Assembly: GCA_028867235.1 (NCBI GenBank)
Contig: JAGWGS010000033.1
Span: forward strand, 1 to 10,018
Reading direction: 5' to 3'
Length of the DNA stretch: 10,018 bases
DNA from: Nitrososphaerota archaeon
GTDB lineage: Archaea > Thermoproteota > Nitrososphaeria > Nitrososphaerales > Nitrosopumilaceae
Below, one piece after another: positions 1 to 6,406 of the stretch (positions within the stretch are counted from its first letter, which is position 1; each line of letters opens with the position of its first letter). The position numbers were made by a program, and so were the translations under genes. The notes under the pieces are model-generated. The model had not been told where the DNA came from and made no database searches. It saw only the letters and a program-made list of their open reading frames with translations.

Positions 1-294
1 ATCTACGATCTGAATGTGCATTCCCTGCATCCGGTGTATGTTTGTAAAATTATCTCCTCCTGGTTCTAGATGTCTAATGTTATAATCAGGATGTTCAAGC
101 AAAACACCTCCTAATATTAGAGCAACCGGTCCAAAAAATAATGCACTTGCAATAAAAATTAAAAACAAACGACGTGAACTGTTTGTGTGTGCTAGTAATT
201 CGTCTAGAATTTTCAAAATGCTTTCAGATTCTTTCTTGTCATCCTTGTCAGTAGGTATGTTATTTCCAGATGAATTGTAATGTGGATCTGACAT
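1..294 (-). CDS. Partial small membrane protein, one transmembrane helix; C terminus beyond the window edge
   Basis: I do not recognise this protein. The frame is open from an ATG at 292-294 to base 1, giving 98 residues without a stop, so the C-terminal part lies outside the window. Residues 1-40 are polar and charged (Asp/Lys/Glu-rich around 15-25), followed by a short amphipathic stretch. One hydrophobic helix spans about residues 43-66 (FLIFIASALFF and then GPVALILGG), and a polar segment follows. The Arg-Arg pair at 41-42 just before the helix suggests the N terminus is cytoplasmic. The start is well supported by a strong Shine-Dalgarno-like AAAGGAGTG on the minus strand ten bases upstream. 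The winged-helix gene ends 37 bases upstream on the same strand, so the two are likely co-transcribed. No function can be assigned from this fragment. Confidence 0.75.
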   Translation of the reverse strand, partial: MSDPHYNSSGNNIPTDKDDKKESESILKILDELLAHTNSSRRLFLIFIASALFFGPVALILGGVLLEHPDYNIRHLEPGGDNFTNIHRMQGMHIQIVD

Positions 295-304
295 TTACTA
301 GAAA

Positions 305-313
305 CACTCCTTT
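305..313 (-). promoter_or_regulatory. Strong ribosome binding site for the edge membrane protein
   Basis: On the minus strand the sequence reads AAAGGAGTG, ten bases before the ATG at 294. It closely matches an archaeal/bacterial anti-Shine-Dalgarno target. It fixes the start of the membrane protein and fits translation from within a longer transcript shared with the winged-helix gene. Confidence 0.7.
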
Positions 314-331
314 TACATTAAAAATGCTTCG

Positions 332-637
332 CTAACTTTGTTCTTGGTCACGTTTTTCACTCCTTGGAAAAATGTCTTCATAAGGCTCTAAAATCATTTT
401 ACAAAACTCACGTCCCTTTTGTGTAACTGCATATTTAATTATCTTCTTGTTTCCCCATGCTTGTTCTGTTCTGTTTATGAAACCTTTTCTCTCCAGGCTT
501 TCAAGAATATCTTTGTGTTTCATTAAATTCAAACCACAATAACTGAGAAGTGATGTTTGATTAAGTTCACCATGTTCAGTTAATTTCAATATGATATCTT
601 TTCGTATGTAAATCCTATCTCTGTATTCATGTGACAA
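332..637 (-). CDS. Small winged-helix DNA-binding protein (archaeal transcriptional regulator type)
   Basis: This 101-residue protein has the layout of a single winged-helix domain. Helix 1 is at about 10-22 (RKDIILKLTEHG), a short helix and turn follow at 25-35 (LNQTSLLSYCG), and a recognition helix lies at about 37-51 (NLMKHKDILESLERKG). A two-strand wing ends in IKYAVTQKGREF (about 66-77). The TxKG motif at the end of the wing is typical of ArnR1-like/HTH_45-type archaeal regulators, and the length fits that group. The last 20 residues are charged and probably disordered. The protein most likely binds DNA as a dimer. It is divergent from the ABC operon and shares a roughly 220-base control region with it, so regulation of the operon or of itself is a reasonable inference. 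No ligand-binding domain is visible. Confidence 0.8.
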   Translation of the reverse strand: MSHEYRDRIYIRKDIILKLTEHGELNQTSLLSYCGLNLMKHKDILESLERKGFINRTEQAWGNKKIIKYAVTQKGREFCKMILEPYEDIFPRSEKRDQEQS

Positions 638-663
638 GGTTATTACTCTGGCAAGTAAATTGT

Positions 664-671
664 GTATTAAG
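664..671 (-). promoter_or_regulatory. Possible TATA-like box of the winged-helix gene
   Basis: On the minus strand an AT-rich tract (TAAAAAACTTAATAC) precedes the winged-helix gene. The CTTAATAC part is centred about 31 bases before the ATG at 637. With archaeal spacing of about 26 bases from box to transcription start, the transcript would begin within a few bases of the ATG and be nearly leaderless. The match to the consensus is only moderate. Confidence 0.3.
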
Positions 672-689
672 TTTTTTACTCAAAATCTA

Positions 690-726
690 TAGTGATAACA
701 TCTCATTATGGAAGTGTACATCACTA
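690..726. promoter_or_regulatory. Spaced inverted repeat between divergent genes, candidate operator
   Basis: TAGTGAT at 690-696 is repeated as its exact reverse complement ATCACTA at 720-726, with 23 bases between. The arm centres are 30 bases apart, close to three helical turns, so both arms face the same side of the DNA. The site lies in the control region shared by the winged-helix regulator and the ABC operon, just upstream of the likely TATA box of the regulator. Binding by the neighbouring regulator is inference. A 7-bp pair can also arise by chance. Confidence 0.3.
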
Positions 727-861
727 ACATTGTTCCTTAACAAGGTTTGATAATCGTTTTATTCTAAAAATCGACAGAGAATTACATTGGATGTGATTAT
801 GATGGTATTATGCTGTAGTTCTTCTAAAATTCAAATGGATGAGTTCTAAAAGGGATTGATT

Positions 862-1611
862 TTGAAAAGTATGACAAAAGACTTGGTAGTTGAAAAAAGA
901 TCTCAAAACGAAATTGTTCACGATGACTCTACTGCTTTAAAAGTAGAAAATCTGTCCAAAATATACAATTCTACTGCAGGCAGGGTAGTTGCATTAGACA
1001 ATGTTAGTTTCTCAATAAAAAAAGGAGAATTTGTGTCCATCATAGGACCTTCTGGAAGTGGTAAATCAACTGTATTGAACATGGTTGGAGCACTTGACAG
1101 ACCATCAAGTGGTAAAATCTACATTGACGGAATAGACATGTTTTCTCTAAATGATTCAGAGCTTGCAACTGTAAGAAATAGGCGTATTGGTTTTATCTTC
1201 CAGTCATTTAATCTGATAAACAGAACTACGGTACAAAAAAATGTCAAACTTCCTGGAATAATTGCAGGAATGTCTACAGATGAGGCAGATTTGAGAGCAG
1301 ATAAAATTCTATCTGCATTGGGTATTGCTGATAAGAAAAATCAAAAACCAGTAAATCTTAGTGGTGGACAACAACAACGTGTTGCAATAGCACGTTCTCT
1401 GATAAACAATCCCTCTATAATATTGGCAGATGAACCAACTGGTAACTTGGATACAAAAACAGGCGAAGATGTATTTGATATGTTAAAAATGCTTTCTCAT
1501 AAATTCAAGCGTACTATAATAATGGTAACACACAATCCTGAACTTGCAGAATCTACAGACAGATCAATTTTGTTACGAGATGGGAGAATAGAAAAAGATG
1601 CAGCTAACTAG
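862..1611 (+). CDS. ABC transporter ATP-binding protein, MacB/LolD/FtsE type
   Basis: This is a complete cytoplasmic nucleotide-binding subunit that powers the permease encoded two genes downstream. With the start used here it has 249 residues. It shows Walker A GPSGSGKS at 62-69 (Lys68), Q-loop Gln114 in FIFQSFNLI, signature LSGGQ at 156-160, Walker B IILADE at 176-181 with catalytic Glu181, a D-loop (GNLD), and the switch His224 in MVTHNP. The ADEPTGNLD segment and the overall length are characteristic of the MacB/LolD/SalX group (COG1136). These partner with FtsX-like permeases and drive mechanotransmission or lipoprotein/peptide export rather than classic import. The start is uncertain: TTG at 862 has AGGGA six bases upstream, TTG at 856 lies too close to it, and ATG at 871 has no such site. 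The first 25 residues are extra to the fold. The last 14 bases overlap the next gene. Confidence 0.93.
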   Translation: MKSMTKDLVVEKRSQNEIVHDDSTALKVENLSKIYNSTAGRVVALDNVSFSIKKGEFVSIIGPSGSGKSTVLNMVGALDRPSSGKIYIDGIDMFSLNDSELATVRNRRIGFIFQSFNLINRTTVQKNVKLPGIIAGMSTDEADLRADKILSALGIADKKNQKPVNLSGGQQQRVAIARSLINNPSIILADEPTGNLDTKTGEDVFDMLKMLSHKFKRTIIMVTHNPELAESTDRSILLRDGRIEKDAAN

Positions 1612-3769
1612 GGACTCTCTCAAGAAATTATTTGGCCACAAAATGGCAACAAAGATCTCAATACCGATACTGATTGTAATGTTGCTTGTTCCAACAACAC
1701 TTGCATCGTTTAATGTATATGGACAGGTTGTTACTGTTGTACCGTCCGGTAATGGTCATCTGGCAATAACACAAACACAAGACTGTTTTGCTCCGTTGAC
1801 CACAATTCTTGATGCAACATATAGTGGACCTGTTGTTGTGGATTCGTATTGGGTAGATCAGGGAACCTCCACTGACACTGATATAACTAGTAATCCTGTC
1901 AAAAAGGAAATAGGACCAGGAGAGGGACCATCAGTATTTGCAGTAGTTTTCAACAACAGGGGTTCAGTATATCCTATCACATCAGTTACTGCTTTTCTTA
2001 ACTTGCCATCCGGATTTGCACCTACCGGTGAGAGCGCAAACCCTCAATTACTTCAAAAATATAATCAAGCATCACGTGTTACAACAAACAATGTTGCATT
2101 AGGAAACTATTATGGTCAGGTAGCACCCGGAGCCTCGTTTACTATGTACTTTAACATTAACGTATTACCCACAGCCAAAGTGGGAACCTTCTCTACTACT
2201 GTGGTAGCCAATTACGTTCAAGTTGGAGTAGTTGGCCAACAATGTACTTCTGCATTATTGAACGTACCATTTGTACTTCCTGGCAAAGTAGTGCTTGATG
2301 CAGCACCTGTAACCTCTGACCTTGCGCCACAAAGTAAGAATCCGATTTCAATAGAAATTGACAACAAAGGTTCTGCCGATGCTACTGGTGTAGTTGCCAC
2401 CATTGTCAATTTAGGCAATTCTAAGGGTAGCACAGGAAGCAATAGTGGCGGCTCTGTTGTACTCCAGTCATCTACAACCCAACTAGTAAACTTGGGTCCA
2501 AATACCTTCAACTTGGGTACAATTCCTGCAAGATCAAAAGCAGTCATAAGCACTATTGTCTATCCTAGCACTGCAGCAAGTGGATCTACTCAAGAAGTAC
2601 AACTACAAATTAATTATCAAAATGCATGGGGAAAACTTTCTACAACAAATGTTAGTACAGGACTTGTCATTGCACCAAATCCTCCTCAGTCTCTTAGTTT
2701 GTCGTATCTGGGCAATACAACTACACCTGTAATTACAGCTGCATTACTAGATGACCTAGACTTTGCAGTTGAAAATAATAGTACAAATCCAATGTCTAAT
2801 ATTATAATTTCACTTGTACCGCAATCAGCATCTGTATCCATTGTAGGTCCATCTACTTGGACAATTCAGAACATGAGTTCAGGAGATAGACAAGTACTCA
2901 ATACAAAAGTATATGCTGCAAATACACTTATCAACACTCCCACTTCTTTCACACTGACTGCAAATTACATCTCTAAAGGACAGTCTCAAACAAATTCGCT
3001 TACGCTTGGAACCTTTGTAGTTGGTGATATTAAATTACAAATCTATGACTTGTCCATGACTTCACTGGGGGGAACATCTACTTTGGCTGGTAACTTACTC
3101 AATCAGGGCAGCACCACTGGATTGTATACTACTATACAGATTGCTCCATCACAACTTGTTGATGCCATGCGAAATGCAAGACTTGCAAATTCTACAAATG
3201 GTCAACAATCTTTCCAATCTGCACAAGCCGATCAAGGTTCTCAAGCTACAGGTTCTCAAGGTGGTCAGGGTTTTCAGGGAGGACAAGGTAACGGTGGCGG
3301 TTCTGGTGTAGGCGGTCAAGTATTCCAAGGTAGAGGTGGACAAGGATTCCAAGGTCAGAGAGGAGCAGGTCCTTCACAACAATTCATAGGGGATTTGTCA
3401 CCTGATTCTCCTATTCCATTTAGCATACCCCTTAGAGGAGTTAATTCATTAACACCAGGAATGTACCAGGTAGCATTCAAAGTAACGTATGCTGATGATC
3501 TAAAGAATTTCCATAATGCCGTACTAAATGGTACTGTTGCTATTAGCAAGGCTCCTCAAACAACAAATCAGAGAAACCCGCAAACATCAATCTTTGACAT
3601 AATTCCTCTACCTGTCATGGGAGCAGCAGGTGCTGGTATATCTGTGGCAGCAGTATTTCTTGTTAGAAGAAAAAAATCAAGATCTAAAAAATTACAATTA
3701 TTGACTAAGGGAGACACTGATATTGTCTCTATATTTGATGGTGTAAAAAAGAAAGACAATGAATCCTAA
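1598..3769 (+). CDS. Exported, C-terminally membrane-anchored beta-sandwich protein (S-layer/CARDB-like) of an ABC system
   Basis: The product has 723 residues. A hydrophobic signal segment (about 20-37, ending near SFNVYGQ) directs export. An ATG at residue 16 would give a more ordinary signal peptide. The body, about 45-540, is rich in Ser, Thr, Asn and beta-branched residues. It contains segments such as NPISIEIDNKGSADATGVVA and DLDFAVENNSTNPMSNIIIS, typical of CARDB/COG1361-like Ig-fold repeats of archaeal surface proteins. A Gly/Gln/Phe-rich linker follows (547-595), then one more beta domain (NSLTPGMYQVAFKV), a transmembrane helix (about 670-689) and a basic cytoplasmic tail. It is therefore anchored outside the cell by its C terminus. 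It overlaps the ATPase gene by 14 bases and the permease gene by 11, so it is almost surely a component of that transporter, in the position of the MacA adaptor in bacteria. The adaptor role is inference; the substrate is unknown. Confidence 0.85.
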   Translation: MQLTRDSLKKLFGHKMATKISIPILIVMLLVPTTLASFNVYGQVVTVVPSGNGHLAITQTQDCFAPLTTILDATYSGPVVVDSYWVDQGTSTDTDITSNPVKKEIGPGEGPSVFAVVFNNRGSVYPITSVTAFLNLPSGFAPTGESANPQLLQKYNQASRVTTNNVALGNYYGQVAPGASFTMYFNINVLPTAKVGTFSTTVVANYVQVGVVGQQCTSALLNVPFVLPGKVVLDAAPVTSDLAPQSKNPISIEIDNKGSADATGVVATIVNLGNSKGSTGSNSGGSVVLQSSTTQLVNLGPNTFNLGTIPARSKAVISTIVYPSTAASGSTQEVQLQINYQNAWGKLSTTNVSTGLVIAPNPPQSLSLSYLGNTTTPVITAALLDDLDFAVENNSTNPMSNIIISLVPQSASVSIVGPSTWTIQNMSSGDRQVLNTKVYAANTLINTPTSFTLTANYISKGQSQTNSLTLGTFVVGDIKLQIYDLSMTSLGGTSTLAGNLLNQGSTTGLYTTIQIAPSQLVDAMRNARLANSTNGQQSFQSAQADQGSQATGSQGGQGFQGGQGNGGGSGVGGQVFQGRGGQGFQGQRGAGPSQQFIGDLSPDSPIPFSIPLRGVNSLTPGMYQVAFKVTYADDLKNFHNAVLNGTVAISKAPQTTNQRNPQTSIFDIIPLPVMGAAGAGISVAAVFLVRRKKSRSKKLQLLTKGDTDIVSIFDGVKKKDNES
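3236..3382 (+). repeat. Degenerate Gly/Gln/Phe-rich coding repeat (low-complexity linker)
   Basis: Within the anchored surface protein, residues about 547-595 are built from irregular copies of a G-G-Q-G-F-Q unit, seen as GGQGFQGGQG, GGQVFQGRGG and GQGFQGQRG. The DNA shows matching imperfect repeats of ggtcaaggtttccaagg-like units. Such a segment is probably a flexible spacer between the main beta-sandwich body and the membrane-proximal domain. Its length may vary between strains through slippage or recombination. Confidence 0.75.
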
Positions 3770-4997
3770 AGATCTATTTCTGTCATCTTTTGAGGCTCTA
3801 GTTGATAGAAAAGTCAGAACGCTGTTGACAATACTGATGGTTGTACTTGGCAGCAGTCTTGTTGTAGTATTAAATGGTCTTAGTGCCGGACAAGCAGTAT
3901 TTCTAGAAAAACAATTCAATACACTTGCAGCAAATGTTCTTTTTGTTGGCAGCGGTCAACGAGGATTTCGAGATGCATCTGCAGGAAATGCTCTTATTAT
4001 AAATACTGTTATTATAAGTAAGATAAAATCACTTCCCTTGGTAACTGATGTCATACCTGAGTACACTGGTTCGGTATCTATTGATTCACAAGGTAATACG
4101 CAGCGTGTATCTGTTACCTCTCTTGATCCTACAAAACTTACAGTAGAATTACCAAATTTAGAATACGTTGATGGTTCTACTGTAAAGGCAAATGACCGGT
4201 CTTCTGCAATAGTGGGGGATACTATAGTAAATCCTCCAGGTGCTGCTAATGCCTTTATCTCTCTAGGTCAAACAATTCGTGCAACTGCAACCTATGTGGA
4301 TTCTAGTGGTAAATCTGTTACAGTAACAAAGAATTTTGTAGTAACCGGGATTCTAAAACCGTCCGGAAACACTATGATAGATCGTTCTGTAATAATAAAT
4401 CTGGATGCAGGAAATGAATTATTACACAAGATGAATAAATATGATCAATTAATAGTTGCAGCTGCAACTCCTGATGATGTTGATACTGTGCAAAATGAGA
4501 TTACAGGGCAGTTTGGGAAAACACTTGGAGCTACAACTCCCAAGGCTCTAATTGCAGTAAGACAACAAGCTGCAAGTGGAAATGCTGCATTTATCCTAAT
4601 GGTTGGAATTATCGCCCTTGTCGTTGGTGCTGTGGGAATTGTAACTACTTTGTACAATTCTGTAACTGAGAGGATACGAGAAATTGGTACAATGAAGGCA
4701 ATAGGTGCACAGAATAGTACTATTCTTGCACTGTTCATAGTGGAAGCAAGTCTTATTGGATTGTTTGGGGCCTCGCTGGGAATGATTATTGGTATTGGTG
4801 GAGGCTATGTCATGAGCATTACAACCACTACAACTCCTACAGGTGGGGGTCCTCCAGTTCATATTCCTCCCATCTTTGATCCTATTGATTTGATCAAAGT
4901 ATGGTTACTTTCTCTTACTCTTAGTATTGTTGCTGGAATGTATCCTGCATGGAAAGCATCCAAGTTGTCGCCAATGGTTGCATTGAGAAGAGAATGA
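3759..4997 (+). CDS. ABC transporter permease, MacB/FtsX type
   Basis: This 412-residue membrane subunit has the four-helix MacB/FtsX layout. The first transmembrane helix is at about 20-40 (TLLTILMVVLGSSLVVVLNG). A large extracytoplasmic domain of about 230 residues follows, corresponding to the MacB periplasmic core. Three C-terminal helices lie at about 275-298, 322-352 and 381-398. The coupling segment between the second and third helices reads TERIREIGTMKAIGAQNS and is highly typical of FtsX domains. The protein ends in the common SPMVALRRE-type tail. It should dimerise and couple ATP hydrolysis by the upstream ATPase to movement outside the membrane. It is the last gene of the operon and its start overlaps the previous gene by 11 bases. 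What it moves cannot be read from the sequence: antimicrobial or peptide efflux, lipoprotein-like release, or envelope control are all possible. Confidence 0.93.
   Translation: MNPKDLFLSSFEALVDRKVRTLLTILMVVLGSSLVVVLNGLSAGQAVFLEKQFNTLAANVLFVGSGQRGFRDASAGNALIINTVIISKIKSLPLVTDVIPEYTGSVSIDSQGNTQRVSVTSLDPTKLTVELPNLEYVDGSTVKANDRSSAIVGDTIVNPPGAANAFISLGQTIRATATYVDSSGKSVTVTKNFVVTGILKPSGNTMIDRSVIINLDAGNELLHKMNKYDQLIVAAATPDDVDTVQNEITGQFGKTLGATTPKALIAVRQQAASGNAAFILMVGIIALVVGAVGIVTTLYNSVTERIREIGTMKAIGAQNSTILALFIVEASLIGLFGASLGMIIGIGGGYVMSITTTTTPTGGGPPVHIPPIFDPIDLIKVWLLSLTLSIVAGMYPAWKASKLSPMVALRRE
4711..4726. repeat. Perfect 16-bp palindrome inside the permease gene
   Basis: AGAATAGTACTATTCT is its own reverse complement and lies inside the permease coding region, just before the third transmembrane helix. 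It contains the ten-base palindrome ATAGTACTAT that also occurs at 8567-8576. One such 16-bp palindrome in 10 kb of AT-rich DNA is not very improbable. Confidence 0.4.
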
Positions 4998-5031
4998 TGT
5001 CTCTTCTGGATTCTTTTAGCTGTTAGTATCT

Positions 5032-6210
5032 CTAAGTTGCACTAAAGTCTCTTGTCCAGTTTGAATATTCTACAATCATGTCTGTGCTTACACTAGGTCT
5101 TCTTTTCTTTATGGTTCTTCTAAAATCATCTATTGTAATATCGCGTAATTGAGAATGTACAAGATCTCGGTCTCCTTTAGAATCTGCTAAAGTGAAATAT
5201 TCATCTATTACTGATAACTGGACTGACTGACAAATGTCTTTAATGTCGCTTGCACTATATCCGTCTATCATTTTGGAAAGTTCTGGTGCATTTACTGATG
5301 TATCTTTTTTCAATTTGGCCAAATATGATACAAACAAGTTTTCCCTGGCTTTTTCAGAGGGTAATGGTATGTATACTCTCTTTGAAAATCTTCTAAGAAA
5401 TGCCCAATCAAGCTTCCAAGGCTTGTTTGTAGCTGCTATGACATATACCTGTAGGTCTTTGCCTTTGTCATTTACCCCGTCCATCTCTGTTAGAAATTGG
5501 TTTTTTACTCTTATCTCACCACCGTTTTCATTTTGTGAATTGCCAAGAAGAGAGTCTACTTCATCGATTAGTATGATTACTGGAATGTTTTCTTTTTTTG
5601 ATGTATCTCGTGCCATGTGGAACAACTGTGATACATTCTTCTCTGCATCACCTAGCCACTTGCTCATCATGGATGCTGCATCTACATTTATGAAATAACC
5701 GTTTATCTCACTTGCCGTAGCAGCTGCTAACATTGTTTTCCCACATCCAGGAGGTCCATAAAGAAGAATTCCTCTGGGCCAACCAAGAGTAAAAAGCTCT
5801 GGTTTTCTAGCAGGATACACAATTGATTCTCTTAGTGCAACTTTTACGTCTTCTAATCCTATTACCTCTTTCCAACTTACATTTGGTTTTTCCTTGATTA
5901 TCATGTTTTCAAGATTGCTTCCAAGTGTTGTTTGGTTGGAATTTTTATGATCTGGATTTACTTGATTGTTTTCATCATGTGATAAACCAAGAGTTAATTC
6001 GTTTATTCTCTTCTTGTATTGTTCGCAATGTTGCTCGTAAACGGCATTTAGTGTATTTTCTGGAAACAAATGAATTAGTTTTACAAGAGCATCAATGGCC
6101 TTTTGGTAGCTGGTAGTAGCTGCATTCTTGTCACCTTGAGCATCTTGTCTTATAGCTTCTGCCGCAAATTTTCCTGCCACTTCTTCTAATGCTTGAGCTG
6201 CTGCACTCAT
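5032..6210 (-). CDS. cdvC: CdvC, Vps4-like AAA ATPase of the archaeal ESCRT (Cdv) cell-division system
   Basis: CdvC uses ATP to remodel and disassemble CdvB/ESCRT-III-like filaments at the division site. Of 392 residues, about 1-75 form a three-helix MIT domain (ALEEVAGKFAAEAIRQD and onward), which in this family binds CdvB tails. A polar linker follows to about 105, then the AAA domain. Walker A is GPPGCGKT at 152-159 (Lys158), pore loop 1 is KWLG at 184-187, Walker B ends in IDE with Asp216 and Glu217, sensor 1 is Asn262 in AATNKPW, and the arginine fingers are Arg273-Arg274 in FLRRFSKRVYIPLP. The RRFxKRxYIPLP segment is very close to eukaryotic Vps4. A C-terminal helix (about 375-390, ending SNWTRDF) matches the Vps4 pattern. 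The gene stands alone here: no cdvA or cdvB is in the window, and I recall the cdv genes being scattered in Thaumarchaeota. The start lacks a Shine-Dalgarno site and is probably near-leaderless. Confidence 0.9.
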   Translation of the reverse strand: MSAAAQALEEVAGKFAAEAIRQDAQGDKNAATTSYQKAIDALVKLIHLFPENTLNAVYEQHCEQYKKRINELTLGLSHDENNQVNPDHKNSNQTTLGSNLENMIIKEKPNVSWKEVIGLEDVKVALRESIVYPARKPELFTLGWPRGILLYGPPGCGKTMLAAATASEINGYFINVDAASMMSKWLGDAEKNVSQLFHMARDTSKKENIPVIILIDEVDSLLGNSQNENGGEIRVKNQFLTEMDGVNDKGKDLQVYVIAATNKPWKLDWAFLRRFSKRVYIPLPSEKARENLFVSYLAKLKKDTSVNAPELSKMIDGYSASDIKDICQSVQLSVIDEYFTLADSKGDRDLVHSQLRDITIDDFRRTIKKRRPSVSTDMIVEYSNWTRDFSAT

Positions 6211-6249
6211 CTGTTATCACTATTATGTGAGTGATTCACAAGGTATGGT

Positions 6250-6257
6250 ATATTGTA
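6250..6257 (-). promoter_or_regulatory. Possible TATA-like box for cdvC
   Basis: On the minus strand TTTTACAATATACC lies upstream of cdvC, with ACAATATA centred about 43 bases before the ATG at 6210. That would place transcription start near 6227 and give a leader of about 17 bases. A second AT-rich tract at about 6279-6289 is an alternative. Confidence 0.3.
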
Positions 6258-6328
6258 AAATCATGTGGTTCTACTGGTTAAATTAATTACAGCGCTGAAT
6301 TGTTTTTGGATTTTGAGGTTTCCGGTTC

Positions 6329-6338
6329 TTAAAATAAA
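6329..6338 (+). promoter_or_regulatory. Possible TATA-like box for the 444-residue unknown gene
   Basis: TTAAAATAAA on the plus strand, with GGTTC just upstream, is the best archaeal promoter candidate in the 196-base gap between cdvC and the unknown gene. It predicts transcription start near 6360, about 47 bases before the TTG start. Confidence 0.35.
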
Positions 6339-6406
6339 CATAATTACAAGAAAACGTCCAAGTCATACCGATTATAATACCCGCTGATGCAGTCAAAGAA
6401 ACAGAT

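Noticed and set aside
638..861. Search for a C/D box RNA or other small RNA between the winged-helix gene and the ABC operon
   Set aside because: ATGATG-like words occur at about 800-815 and 836-843 but no CTGA D box follows; only the inverted repeat at 690-726 was retained.
2218..2553. 111-codon open frame on the minus strand inside the surface-protein gene
   Set aside because: It is a shadow of the strongly supported plus-strand gene; the product is an irregular low-complexity sequence with no domain.
4445..4862. Two overlapping minus-strand open frames inside the permease gene
   Set aside because: They lie opposite the conserved transmembrane part of the permease and show no motif or ribosome binding site.
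5234..5698. 154-codon plus-strand open frame opposite the AAA domain
   Set aside because: It is antisense to the best-conserved part of cdvC, and its product has the odd Ser/Phe composition typical of shadow frames.
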